A DNA stretch of 15,947 nt from CAVPEW01 sp050247895 (GCA_050247895.1 JBFWTJ010000058.1:1-15947), one strand, 5' to 3'; counted from the stretch's first letter, positions 5,926 through 13,273 are shown. The notes: generated by a model from the sequence alone, not told the origin. Made by a program: numbers and translations.

Positions 5926-7229
5926 CCGACCTGGACCTGCGGGACCTGCGCCACCTGCCCGACCCGTTCGAGGTCGAGCCGGTGGGCCACCCGCTCGAGG
6001 CCACGGTCCGGGTCCCCGGTTCCAAGAGCCTGACCAACCGGGCCCTGGTCGCCGCCGCGCTGGCCCGCGGGCCGAGCGTCCTGCGGGGCGCCCTGCAGGC
6101 CGACGACACCGAGGCCATGGTCGACGGCCTGCGCGGCCTGGGCGTGGAGGTCCGCCCCGACTGGGCCACCGACACGATCGAGGTCGAGGGCTGCGCCGGC
6201 CGGCCGCCGGCCGAGGTCGGGATCGTCGACGCCCGGCTCTCGGGCACCACCAGCCGGTTCCTCCTGCCCGTGGCCGCCCTCGGGTCGGGCACCTACCGGG
6301 TCGACGGGGGCGTCCCGCTGCGGGCCCGTCCCATGGGCCCGGCGCTGGACGCCCTGCGACGCCTGGGCGTGACGGTGGCCGAGGTGGGCGAGCCGGGGCA
6401 CCTTCCGGTCGACCTGTCGGGCGGGCCGGTGCGCGGTGGCGCCGTGGACGTCCCGGGCGACACGTCGAGCCAGTTCCTCTCGGGCCTGCTCCTGGCCGCC
6501 CCGGCCATGGCCGAGGGCCTGGAGGTCTGGTTGACCACCGAGCTGGTGTCGCGGCCCTACGTGGAGATGACCGCCGCGGTCGTGCGGGCCTTCGGCGGCG
6601 ACGTGGCCGAGTCGGCCGGTTCGGCCTGGGTGGTCGCGCCCTCCGGCTACGCGGGCACGGACCACCGGATCGAGCCCGACGCCAGCGCGGCGTCCTACTT
6701 CTTCGCCGCGGCGGCGATCTGCGGGGGACGGGTGACCGTGGAGGGCCTGGGGGACGCCTCGCTGCAGGGGGACCTGGCCTTCGTCGACGTGCTGGCCCGG
6801 ATGGGGGCCCGGGTCGAGCGTGGCGCCGACGCCGTCACGGTGGAGGGCACCGGCACCCTGCACGGCGTGGAGGCGGACCTGGCCGACCTGTCGGACACGG
6901 CACAGACCCTGGCCGCGGTGGCCGTCTACGCCGACTCGCCGACCAGGATCACCGGCATCGGCTTCATCCGGAACAAGGAGACGGACCGGATCGGGGCCAC
7001 GGTCGCCGAGCTGACCCGGTGCGGCGTGCAGGCCGTCGAGGAGCCCGACGGGATGGTGGTCTGGCCGGGCTCGCCCCGACCGGCCACCGTGGAGACCTAC
7101 GACGACCACCGCATGGCCATGTCGTTCGCGGTGCTGGGCCTGCGGGCGCCGGGCATCCGCATCGCCGACCCGGGCTGCGTGGCCAAGACCTTCCCCGGGT
7201 TCTGGGCCACCCTGGCCACCTTGGCTTGA
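5922..7229 (+). CDS. aroA: 3-phosphoshikimate 1-carboxyvinyltransferase (EPSP synthase)
   Basis: Transfers enolpyruvyl from PEP to shikimate-3-phosphate, the penultimate step to chorismate. The 435-residue product has both inverse alpha/beta halves. Motifs in order: VPGSKSLTNRA with Lys35, LSGTTSRFL (106-114), GDTSSQFLSG (179-188), SRPYVEMT, EPDASAASYF, LSDTAQTLA with catalytic-type Asp325, NKETDRI with Glu353, and YDDHRMAMSFAVLG. At the PEP/glyphosate loop it reads GTTSRF, where the E. coli enzyme has GTAMRP. The start is a TTG overlapping the tyrA stop (TTGA, 5922-5925). The residues before the first GTG alternative (5982) include DPFEVEPVGHP, which resembles the N-terminus of related enzymes, so I prefer the TTG. 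Translation is probably coupled to tyrA. Confidence 0.95.
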   Translation: MTDLDLRDLRHLPDPFEVEPVGHPLEATVRVPGSKSLTNRALVAAALARGPSVLRGALQADDTEAMVDGLRGLGVEVRPDWATDTIEVEGCAGRPPAEVGIVDARLSGTTSRFLLPVAALGSGTYRVDGGVPLRARPMGPALDALRRLGVTVAEVGEPGHLPVDLSGGPVRGGAVDVPGDTSSQFLSGLLLAAPAMAEGLEVWLTTELVSRPYVEMTAAVVRAFGGDVAESAGSAWVVAPSGYAGTDHRIEPDASAASYFFAAAAICGGRVTVEGLGDASLQGDLAFVDVLARMGARVERGADAVTVEGTGTLHGVEADLADLSDTAQTLAAVAVYADSPTRITGIGFIRNKETDRIGATVAELTRCGVQAVEEPDGMVVWPGSPRPATVETYDDHRMAMSFAVLGLRAPGIRIADPGCVAKTFPGFWATLATLA

Positions 7230-7253
7230 GCGGAGCGGTCCAGGCGGCCGGAC

Positions 7254-7276
7254 CCCGGCGTGGGGGAGGCGCCGGG
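7254..7276 (+). terminator. Possible terminator hairpin after aroA
   Basis: CCCGGCG (7254-7260) and CGCCGGG (7270-7276) form a perfect 7-base-pair GC stem with a 9-base loop, 25 bases after the aroA stop. No U-tract follows, as is common in high-GC actinobacteria. The stem ends 11 bases before the cmk -10, so it could also influence that promoter. Confidence 0.4.
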
Positions 7277-7287
7277 TGGTGCTGAGG

Positions 7288-7293
7288 TAGGTT
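7288..7293 (+). promoter_or_regulatory. Putative cmk -10 element (TAGGTT)
   Basis: TAGGTT ends 9 bases before GTG 7303. No Shine-Dalgarno lies in the intervening CCTCGCCTC. It separates cmk from the aro genes as an independent unit; a clear -35 is absent. Confidence 0.45.
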
Positions 7294-7302
7294 CCTCGCC
7301 TC

Positions 7303-7938
7303 GTGAGGGTGATCGCCATCGACGGCCCGGCGGGGTCGGGGAAGTCGACCGTGGCCCGGGCGCTGGCCGGGCGCCTGGGCCTGGAGTACCTCGACACCGG
7401 GGCGATGTACCGGGGGGTGACCTTCGCCGCGCTGCGGCGGGGGATCGACCCGGGCGACGCCACCGTGGTGGCCCGGCTCGTGCGCGACGTGGAGCTGGAG
7501 GTGGGCCCCGAGGCCGTGGTGGTGGATGGGACCGACGCCACGATCGAGATCCGCGGCCCGGAGGTGTCGCGCGCCGTCAGCATCGTGGCGGCCAACCCCC
7601 AGGTGCGCACCGAGCTGGTCCGCCGGCAGCGGGAGTGGACCGCGGCGCGGGGCGGTGGGGTGCTGGAGGGCCGGGACATCGGGTCGGTGGTCTTCCCCCA
7701 AGCCGAGTTGAAGGTCTACCTGACCGCCGATCCCGACGTGCGGGCCCAGCGGCGCGCCGAGGAGGTCTCCGACCTGGACTACGAGACGGTGGCGGCCGAC
7801 CTGGCCCGGCGCGACGCCTACGACCAGGGCCGGGCCGAGTCCCCCCTCACCGAGGCCGACGGCGCGGTGGTCATCGACACGACGGGCCGCAGCGTCGAGG
7901 AGATCGTGGCCTCGATCGTCGAGCACCTCGATGGTTGA
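7303..7938 (+). CDS. cmk: Cytidylate kinase
   Basis: Phosphorylates CMP and dCMP with ATP, recycling cytidine nucleotides from RNA turnover and phospholipid synthesis. The 211-residue product has the P-loop GPAGSGKST (8-16) and the CMP-binding segment LDTGAMYRG (30-38). The family signature EGRDIGSVVFP (122-132) follows, then the RRDAYDQGRAESPL segment near residue 170 with the lid arginines. The length is slightly short of the 220-230 typical, with no missing motif. GTG 7303 gives MRVIAIDGPAGSGKS, the normal N-terminus. The 3' end overlaps plsC by 8 bases. A cmk-plsC pairing is metabolically sensible because CDP-diacylglycerol synthesis and phospholipid synthesis release CMP. Confidence 0.95.
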   Translation: MRVIAIDGPAGSGKSTVARALAGRLGLEYLDTGAMYRGVTFAALRRGIDPGDATVVARLVRDVELEVGPEAVVVDGTDATIEIRGPEVSRAVSIVAANPQVRTELVRRQREWTAARGGGVLEGRDIGSVVFPQAELKVYLTADPDVRAQRRAEEVSDLDYETVAADLARRDAYDQGRAESPLTEADGAVVIDTTGRSVEEIVASIVEHLDG

Positions 7939-8671
7939 GGACCCCGTGGCCGAGGAGGTCGACCCGGCCGGCGAGGAGGCGACCCGGCCCGGTCACGACG
8001 TCGTCACGCCGGTCGGTCCGCCGGGCCGCGGGACCCGGATGGCCTACGCCACGGTGCGGTTCCTGGTGCGCGTCGTGGCCACCGTCTTCGGCCGGGTCGA
8101 GGTGCGCGGTGCGGACAAGGTGCCCGCCGACCGACCCTTCGTGCTGGCACCGGTGCACCGCTCCAACGTCGACTTCGCCCTGGCTTCGCTGGTGACCCCG
8201 CAGCGGATGCGGTACATGGGCAAGGACACGATCTGGCGCTCGCGCCTGCTCGGCCGGTTCGTGACCATGCTCGGGGCCTTCCCGGTGCACCGGGGGACCG
8301 CCGACCGGGAGGCCCTGCGGCTCTGCACGCAGATCATCGAGGGGGGCGAGCCCCTGGTCATGTTCCCCGAGGGCACCCGCCGGTCGGGGCCGGTGGTGGG
8401 CGAGGTGTTCGACGGGCCGGCCTACGTGGCGGCCCGCTGCGGGGTGCCCGTCGTGCCGTTGGGCATCGGGGGCAGCGAGGCGATGATGCCCCGGGGCGCT
8501 CGCTTCCTGCGCTTCTCCAAGCTGGTGCTGGTCGAGGGCGACCCCATCGCCCCGCCGGCCCCCACCGCCCGGGGCCGGGTGCCCCGCAGCGGGGTGGCCG
8601 CGCTCACCGAGAAGGTGCGGGTCGAGGTCCAGCGGCTCTTCGACGACGCGCAGGCCCGGGCCGGGCGCTGA
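7931..8671 (+). CDS. plsC: 1-acyl-sn-glycerol-3-phosphate acyltransferase (PlsC family)
   Basis: Acylates lysophosphatidic acid to phosphatidic acid at the membrane. The 246-residue product shows the four LPLAT motifs: HRSNVD (His76, Asp81) for catalysis, GAFPVHRGTADREALR (115-130), FPEGTRRSG (145-153) for the glycerophosphate, and VPVVPLGI (172-179). The stretch YATVRFLVRVVATVFG (39-54) is the likely membrane-associated helix. The first 35 residues are acidic and not part of the domain; an in-frame ATG at 8039 is a possible later start, but ATG 7931 overlaps the end of cmk and gives coupled translation. Related acyltransferases with other substrates share these motifs, so the precise acceptor is inferred. 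Confidence 0.9.
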   Translation: MVEDPVAEEVDPAGEEATRPGHDVVTPVGPPGRGTRMAYATVRFLVRVVATVFGRVEVRGADKVPADRPFVLAPVHRSNVDFALASLVTPQRMRYMGKDTIWRSRLLGRFVTMLGAFPVHRGTADREALRLCTQIIEGGEPLVMFPEGTRRSGPVVGEVFDGPAYVAARCGVPVVPLGIGGSEAMMPRGARFLRFSKLVLVEGDPIAPPAPTARGRVPRSGVAALTEKVRVEVQRLFDDAQARAGR

Positions 8672-8693
8672 GGCCGGGAACCGGGGCCGGCCG

Positions 8694-9257
8694 GTGGGAC
8701 GTCCTAGGACCGTGACCTCCCGCGACGTCCCCACCGTGCCGGGCTCGCCCGAGCAGCACGCCCGCCGCGCCCGGCGGCCGCGCCCGGCCGCGGGCGGGGC
8801 GCTGGCGCTGGTCCTGCTCGGCGGCGCGCTCCTGGGGGCGTGCGGCGACCGGGACGGCGGAGGCACGGGCGCGCAGGTGCCGGACTGGCCGGCGCAGAGC
8901 CTGCGGGGGATCGCCACCTCGGTCGAGCCGTTCACGCCGATCACCGAGGACTGCACGCCACCCGAGGACCTCGACCCCGACGGCACCGTGTCCAGCGACG
9001 ACCCCCCGGTGTGCACCGACCCGGACCGGGCGCCGCTGGGCAGCGTGCTGGTCGAGGAGGAGCCCGGGGCCGACCGGGGCGAGAAGATCTCCTTCCGCAT
9101 CGGCCCCGACACCGAGCTGCGCGACGGCCAGGGGCGGACCCTGGGGTTCGACGACCTGGTCGAGGGCAGCCTGGTCGAGGTCGACTACAGCGGACCGGTG
9201 GCCGAGAGCTACCCCGGCCAGGCCGGCGCCGACTCGCTCACGGTCCTGGACCCCTGA
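8694..9257 (+). CDS. Putative lipoprotein with YobA/DUF3221-like domain
   Basis: A 187-residue protein with an Arg-rich N-region (RRARRPRP), a hydrophobic stretch (about 33-49) and a lipobox ending LLGAC, with Cys50 as the probable lipidation site, so it should be anchored outside the membrane. The mature part has RGIATSVEP, a Cys-containing acidic insert (EDCTPPEDLD...PVCTDPD), then SVLVEEEPG, EKISFRIGPDTELRDG and LVEVDYSGPVAESYPGQAGADSLTVL. This last pattern reminds me of the small beta-barrel YobA/DUF3221 family; I could not check it by search. The two cysteines of the insert could form a disulphide. GTG 8694 starts 22 bases after the plsC stop; GTG 8712 is an equally plausible start and would give a more normal signal peptide. 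Cotranscription with cmk-plsC is likely. The function is unknown. Confidence 0.75.
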   Translation: MGRPRTVTSRDVPTVPGSPEQHARRARRPRPAAGGALALVLLGGALLGACGDRDGGGTGAQVPDWPAQSLRGIATSVEPFTPITEDCTPPEDLDPDGTVSSDDPPVCTDPDRAPLGSVLVEEEPGADRGEKISFRIGPDTELRDGQGRTLGFDDLVEGSLVEVDYSGPVAESYPGQAGADSLTVLDP

Positions 9258-9336
9258 TCCGGGCCGTGGCTCCGGCGAGCCCGGCCAGGACCGGGGCGCG
9301 ACCGGCGAGGACGTAGGAGAGAGGGCGCGGGCCCGG

Positions 9337-10368
9337 TCAGGCCAGCGAGGCCAGGACGTCGCTGGCCGCGAGCTGGCGGTCGTGGACCCCCGGCCGGTCG
9401 GCCACGTCGCCACCGGAGGCGAAGGTGGCGAGCACGTCGACGGCGGTCAGCAGGTCGCGCAGCTCGCGGGGCGGCGGGAAGTACTCGTCCTCCTCGGTGA
9501 TGCGGACCTCCTCCACGCCCCGGGTGGGCGCCAGGCGGGCGATCACGGCGTCGACCAGCTCGTCGGGCGCCGAGGCACCCGCGGTCACCCCGACCAGGCC
9601 GGACAGGTCCTCGGGCAGCTCGTGGGGGCCGTTCACCCGGTGGACCCGGGCGCACCCGGACTCACGGGCCAGCTTCTCGAGGGCCCGGGTGTTCGAGCTG
9701 TTGGCCGAGCCGATGACCACCACCGCGTCGCAGCGCCCGGCGATCTCGGCCAGGGCGCCCTGGCGGTTGGTGGTGGCGAAGCACAGGTCGCTGCGCCCGG
9801 GCCGCCACAGGTCGGGGAAGCGCTCCTGGGCCCGGGCGGCCACGTCGGCCCAGTCGCGGTGGGAGAGGGTCGTCTGGGCCAGCAGCGCCACGGGCTGGTC
9901 GAACGAGGGGAGCGCGTCGACCTCGGCGACCGACTCCACCCGGTGGATCGAGCGGGGGGCGACGGCCATCGTCCCCACGGCCTCCTCGTGGCCCTCGTGG
10001 CCCACGTAGACGATCTGGTAGCCCTTCCCGGCCCGGACCTTCACCTCGTGGTGCACCTTGGTCACCAGCGGGCACACGGCGTCGACCACGAAGCCCCCGC
10101 CGGCCCGGGCCGCGGCCACGACCTCGGGGGCCGACCCGTGGGCCGAGAGCATGATCGGCCGGCCGGCCGGGACCTCGGCCACGTCGTCCACGAAGACCAC
10201 GCCGAGGTCGCGGAACCGCTGCACGACGACCTGGTTGTGGACGATCTCGTGGTAGCAGTACACGGGCGGCTCGAAGGCCCGGACCATCCAGGCCAGCGCC
10301 TTGATGGCCATCTCGACGCCGGCGCAGAAGCCCCGGGGCGCGGCGAGGAGCACCTTGTCGACGGCCAT
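9337..10368 (-). CDS. ispH: 4-hydroxy-3-methylbut-2-enyl diphosphate reductase
   Basis: Last step of the MEP pathway: reduces HMBPP to IPP and DMAPP using a [4Fe-4S] cluster. The 343-residue product carries the three cluster cysteines: Cys15 (PRGFCAGV), Cys99 (DAVCPLV) and Cys196 (DLCFATTNRQ). It also has His44 (EIVHN), His77 (LSAHGS), His127 and the proton-relay Glu129 (GHEGHEEAVGT), the AQTTLS threonine loop and SANSSNT (221-227). Residues after about 310 form a short extension (GGDVADRPGVHDRQ) beyond the E. coli-type length. It is transcribed alone, convergent with the lipoprotein gene (79-base gap) and divergent from the DUF512 gene (81-base gap). It shows that the host uses the MEP route to isoprenoids. 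Confidence 0.96.
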   Translation of the reverse strand: MAVDKVLLAAPRGFCAGVEMAIKALAWMVRAFEPPVYCYHEIVHNQVVVQRFRDLGVVFVDDVAEVPAGRPIMLSAHGSAPEVVAAARAGGGFVVDAVCPLVTKVHHEVKVRAGKGYQIVYVGHEGHEEAVGTMAVAPRSIHRVESVAEVDALPSFDQPVALLAQTTLSHRDWADVAARAQERFPDLWRPGRSDLCFATTNRQGALAEIAGRCDAVVVIGSANSSNTRALEKLARESGCARVHRVNGPHELPEDLSGLVGVTAGASAPDELVDAVIARLAPTRGVEEVRITEEDEYFPPPRELRDLLTAVDVLATFASGGDVADRPGVHDRQLAASDVLASLA

Positions 10369-10374
10369 GGGCCG

Positions 10375-10380
10375 AGGCTA
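10375..10380 (-). promoter_or_regulatory. Putative ispH -10 element (TAGCCT)
   Basis: On the minus strand TAGCCT ends 6 bases before the ATG at 10368. Initiation 6-7 bases past the -10 would fall on the start codon itself, so the mRNA is probably leaderless. No -35 was recognised. Confidence 0.5.
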
Positions 10381-10437
10381 CCGGCGGGCTGCGGGGCGCC
10401 CGGGGGTCGGGACCCGGGGTTCGGCGGGCCCTGCCCC

Positions 10438-10443
10438 TATCCT
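10438..10443 (+). promoter_or_regulatory. Putative -10 element of the DUF512 gene (TATCCT)
   Basis: TATCCT ends 6 bases before GTG 10450, again consistent with a leaderless mRNA. It shares the 81-base divergent gap with the ispH box. No -35 was recognised. Confidence 0.5.
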
Positions 10444-10449
10444 TGACCG

Positions 10450-11835
10450 GTGCCCGCTCCCGTCGTCACCTCCGTCGCGCCCGGGTCGCCCGCGGCCCGC
10501 GCCGGCGTCGTGGTGGGCGATGAGGTCCTGGCCATCGACGGGTGCACCCCGCGGGACATCATCGAGTGGCGGATGCTCGTCGACGAGGCCGACCCGGCCC
10601 TGCTGGTCCGCCGCGGCGGCCTCGACCTCGACGTGGAGGTGGCCAAGCGGCCGGGCGAGCCGCTCGGCGTCGAGGTCCAGTCGGCCCTGTTCGACCAGGT
10701 GCGGACCTGCGACAACCACTGCGAGTTCTGCTTCATCTACCAGCTCCCGCCCGGCCTGCGGTCGAGCCTCTACCTGAAGGACGACGACTACCGGCTGTCG
10801 TTCCTCTACGGGAACTTCACCACGCTGACCCGCTTCACCGAGTCCGACCTGGAGCGGGTCGTGACCGAGCGGTTGGGCCCGTTGCACGTGAGCATCCACG
10901 CCACCGACCCCGAGGTCCGGTCCGAGATGCTGCGCAACCGCCGCGGCGCGACCAGCCTGCGCTGGCTGCGGGCCCTGCTCGACCACGGCATCGAGGTCCA
11001 CGGCCAGGTCGTGGTGTGCCCCGGCCTGAACGACGGCGACGTGCTCGACGAGACGCTGGCCGGCGTGGCCGACCGCTACCCCGAGCTGGCCTCGCTGTGC
11101 GTGGTGCCCCTCGGGGTCAGCCGCTACAACCGGGAGCCGAGGATGCGCCCTCACACCCGGGCCGAGGCGGCCGTGGTGATCGACGCGGTCACCCGCTGGC
11201 AGGAGGCGTTCCTGGCCGTGCTGGGCCGCCGGCTGGTCTTCGCCGCCGACGAGTACTACCTGCTGGCCGACCGCCCGTTCCCCGGCCCCGAGGCCTACGA
11301 GGGATTCCCCATGCACGAGGACGGGATCGGGATGGTCCGCACGCTCGAGCTCGAGCTGCGCGGCGAGAAGGCCGACGCCACCGGCGTCCAGCGGGGCTTC
11401 TTCGCCGCGGCCGACGGGGCCGGCTGCGCCGGCGCCGACTACGAGCCCTACCGGGGGCCGCGGGCCACGGCCGGCCAGCTCGTCGTCCGGCCCAGCCGCC
11501 GTGCCCCCGTGGCGGTGCTCACCGGTGCCTACGGGGCCCGGGTCCTGCGTCCCCTGCTGGATGACCTGGGTCGCACCGACGTGCGGGTGGTGGCGGTCGA
11601 GAACCGCTTCTTCGGCGGCAACACCGCGGTGGCCGGCCTGATGGTGGGCGAGGACCTGGCCCGGGTGCTGGCCGGCGAGCCGGAGGGCCACCGCTACCTG
11701 CTGCCCGACGTCTGCCTGTCCCACGGGCGGTTCCTCGACGGCCGGGCCCCCGAGGACCTGCCCCGGCCCGTCGAGGTGGTGCCGACCGACGGCCACGCAC
11801 TGCGGGCGGCCCTGGGCGAGGTGGTGCCGGCATGA
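10450..11835 (+). CDS. DUF512 protein: PDZ-like domain plus radical SAM-type Fe-S motif
   Basis: A 461-residue protein of unknown function. Residues about 5-65 (VTSVAPGSPAARAGVVVGDEVLAIDG) form a PDZ-like domain. CDNHCEFC (Cys87, Cys91, Cys94) is a CX3CX2C motif of the radical SAM type, which binds a [4Fe-4S] cluster and SAM; HVSIHATDPEVRSEMLRN resembles the following barrel strands. The C-terminal half matches the DUF512 pattern (DEYYLLADRPFPGPEAYEGFPMHEDGIGM, then LTGAYGARVL and FFGGNTAVAGLM). The family is commonly found just upstream of der. Here its stop overlaps the der start by 4 bases (ATGA), so the two are translated together. That implies a link to ribosome assembly or translation, but no reaction is known to me. 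The GTG start is supported by the TATCCT box 6 bases before it. Confidence 0.9.
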   Translation: MPAPVVTSVAPGSPAARAGVVVGDEVLAIDGCTPRDIIEWRMLVDEADPALLVRRGGLDLDVEVAKRPGEPLGVEVQSALFDQVRTCDNHCEFCFIYQLPPGLRSSLYLKDDDYRLSFLYGNFTTLTRFTESDLERVVTERLGPLHVSIHATDPEVRSEMLRNRRGATSLRWLRALLDHGIEVHGQVVVCPGLNDGDVLDETLAGVADRYPELASLCVVPLGVSRYNREPRMRPHTRAEAAVVIDAVTRWQEAFLAVLGRRLVFAADEYYLLADRPFPGPEAYEGFPMHEDGIGMVRTLELELRGEKADATGVQRGFFAAADGAGCAGADYEPYRGPRATAGQLVVRPSRRAPVAVLTGAYGARVLRPLLDDLGRTDVRVVAVENRFFGGNTAVAGLMVGEDLARVLAGEPEGHRYLLPDVCLSHGRFLDGRAPEDLPRPVEVVPTDGHALRAALGEVVPA

Positions 11836-13172
11836 GCGCGGAGCTGCCCGTCGTCGCGGTCGTCGGCCGGCCCAACGTGGGCAAGTCGACGCTGGTCAAC
11901 CGGATCTTCGGCCGTCGTGCCGCCATCGTCGAGGAGCGCCCCGGCGTCACCCGGGACCGCAAGGAGGTCGACGCCGAGTGGAACGGCCGTCCCTTCCGAC
12001 TGGTCGACACCGGCGGCTGGCTCCCCTCGGGCACGGCGCTGGACGACAAGGTGAGTCGCCAGAGCGAGCGGGCCATCCGGGACGCCGACCTGTGCCTGGT
12101 CGTGGTCGACGCCACCACCGGGGTCACCGAGGAGGACGCCCGGGTGGCCGAGGTGGTCCGCCGCATGGCGGGGGGACGGGTCCTGGTCGTGGCCAACAAG
12201 GTCGACGACGCGGCCCGGGAGGCGCAGGTCTGGGACGCCCTGTCCCTGGGCCTGGGCGAGCCGCTGGCGATCAGTGCCCTGCACGGCCGTGGCGCGGGCG
12301 ACTTCCTGGACCGGCTGGTCGAGGAGCTCCCCCCGGCGCCGGAGCCGCCTGCCGCCCCCGACGGGCCCGACGAGGCCGAGGGCGCGGGCCCCGGCCCGGT
12401 CGAGCGGGTGTTCGCGGTGGCCCTCGTCGGGCGGCCCAACGTGGGCAAGTCGACCCTGTTCAACCGCCTGATCGGCGAGGAGCGGGCGGTGGTCCACGAC
12501 ATGCCGGGCACCACCCGCGACACGGTCGACACCGTCGTGGAGACCGAGCACGGCCCGATCCGCTTCGTGGACACGGCGGGGATGCGGCGCAAGGCCCGGA
12601 TCGACGAGGGGACCGAGTACTACTCGCTGGTCCGGGCCCTCCAGGCGGTGGACCAGGCCGACGTGTCGGTGCTGGTCGTCGACGCCACCGTCGGGGTGAC
12701 CGCCCAGGACCAGCGCCTGGCCGAGCGGATCGACGCCGCGGGGAGCCCGGTCGTGGTGCTGCTCAACAAGTGGGAGCTGCTCACCGACGCCGAGGAGCGG
12801 GCCGAGGTGACGTGGCAGGTGGGAGAGAAGCTCCGCTTCCTGGGCGAGGCACCGGTCCTGAAGGCGTCGGCGCTGACGGGCAAGGGCGTCCACCGGCTGC
12901 TCCCGGCCCTGGCCGGGGCCCTGGACGAGTACCACACCCGGGTGCCGACCCGCCGGGTCAACGAGGTCGTCCGGGCCGCCCAGCAGGCCCAGCCCGGTCC
13001 GCACGGGGTCCGGGTGCTCTACGCGTCGCAGGTGGCGGTCGACCCGCCCACCTTCACCCTGTTCGCCAACCGGGAGATCCCGGCGCCGTACCTGCGCTAC
13101 CTCGAACGGCGGCTGCGCGAGGACCTGGAGATGGGCTCGACGCCGCTCAAGCTGCGCGTCCGGCGGCGCTGA
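11832..13172 (+). CDS. der: GTPase Der (EngA), ribosome assembly factor
   Basis: Double-G-domain GTPase needed for maturation of the 50S subunit. The 446-residue product has G domain 1 with GRPNVGKST (12-20), GVTRD (38-42), DTGGW (59-63), NKVD (122-125) and SALHG (148-152). An acidic, Pro/Ala-rich linker of about 30 residues (EELPPAPEPPAAP...) follows. G domain 2 has GRPNVGKST (200-208), GTTRDTVDT (226-234), DTAGM (247-251), NKWE (312-315) and SALTG (346-350). The C-terminal KH-like domain is RVLYASQ...PPTFTLFANR...YLRYLERRLRE. The G4 motif of domain 2 has Glu where the consensus is Asp (NKxD), a position that contacts guanine. The ATG start overlaps the stop of the DUF512 gene. The identification is secure. 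Confidence 0.97.
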   Translation: MSAELPVVAVVGRPNVGKSTLVNRIFGRRAAIVEERPGVTRDRKEVDAEWNGRPFRLVDTGGWLPSGTALDDKVSRQSERAIRDADLCLVVVDATTGVTEEDARVAEVVRRMAGGRVLVVANKVDDAAREAQVWDALSLGLGEPLAISALHGRGAGDFLDRLVEELPPAPEPPAAPDGPDEAEGAGPGPVERVFAVALVGRPNVGKSTLFNRLIGEERAVVHDMPGTTRDTVDTVVETEHGPIRFVDTAGMRRKARIDEGTEYYSLVRALQAVDQADVSVLVVDATVGVTAQDQRLAERIDAAGSPVVVLLNKWELLTDAEERAEVTWQVGEKLRFLGEAPVLKASALTGKGVHRLLPALAGALDEYHTRVPTRRVNEVVRAAQQAQPGPHGVRVLYASQVAVDPPTFTLFANREIPAPYLRYLERRLREDLEMGSTPLKLRVRRR

Positions 13173-13212
13173 GGACCGCCTGAGGACCACCTGACGGCTT
13201 CCTGACCCCGTC
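13169..13212 (+). repeat. Four 11-base units headed by CTGA, possible regulator array
   Basis: The units CTGAGGACCGC, CTGAGGACCAC, CTGACGGCTTC and CTGACCCCGTC start at 13169, 13180, 13191 and 13202, an exact 11-base period. Shared bases are CTGA at 1-4, C at 8 and C at 11; the first two units differ at one base. The first unit covers the der stop codon. The array ends 45 bases before the -10 of the phosphatase gene. Direct repeats with an 11-base period are typical of PhoB/OmpR-type response-regulator sites; that role is inference. Confidence 0.45.
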
Positions 13213-13219
13213 GAGGCCT

Positions 13220-13236
13220 CCGGAGCGGATCTCCGG
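13220..13236 (+). terminator. Possible terminator hairpin after der
   Basis: CCGGAG and CTCCGG pair as a 6-base stem around the loop CGGAT, 47 bases after the der stop. No U-tract follows. It lies just upstream of the expected -35 position of the phosphatase gene, so it could instead be an operator. Confidence 0.3.
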
Positions 13237-13257
13237 GCCGGGACGTGCGGTCGCCGT

Positions 13258-13263
13258 TAGGCT
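13258..13263 (+). promoter_or_regulatory. Putative -10 element of the PP2C phosphatase gene (TAGGCT)
   Basis: TAGGCT ends 10 bases before ATG 13274. No good -35 is seen, which fits a promoter that depends on an activator bound at the upstream 11-base repeats (inference). Confidence 0.45.
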
Positions 13264-13273
13264 GACCCGAGCC

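Noticed and set aside
9259..9284. Hairpin CCGGGC...GCCCGG in the gap between the lipoprotein gene and ispH
   Set aside because: A 6-base stem with a 14-base loop and no U-tract is weak in DNA of this composition; not called as a terminator.
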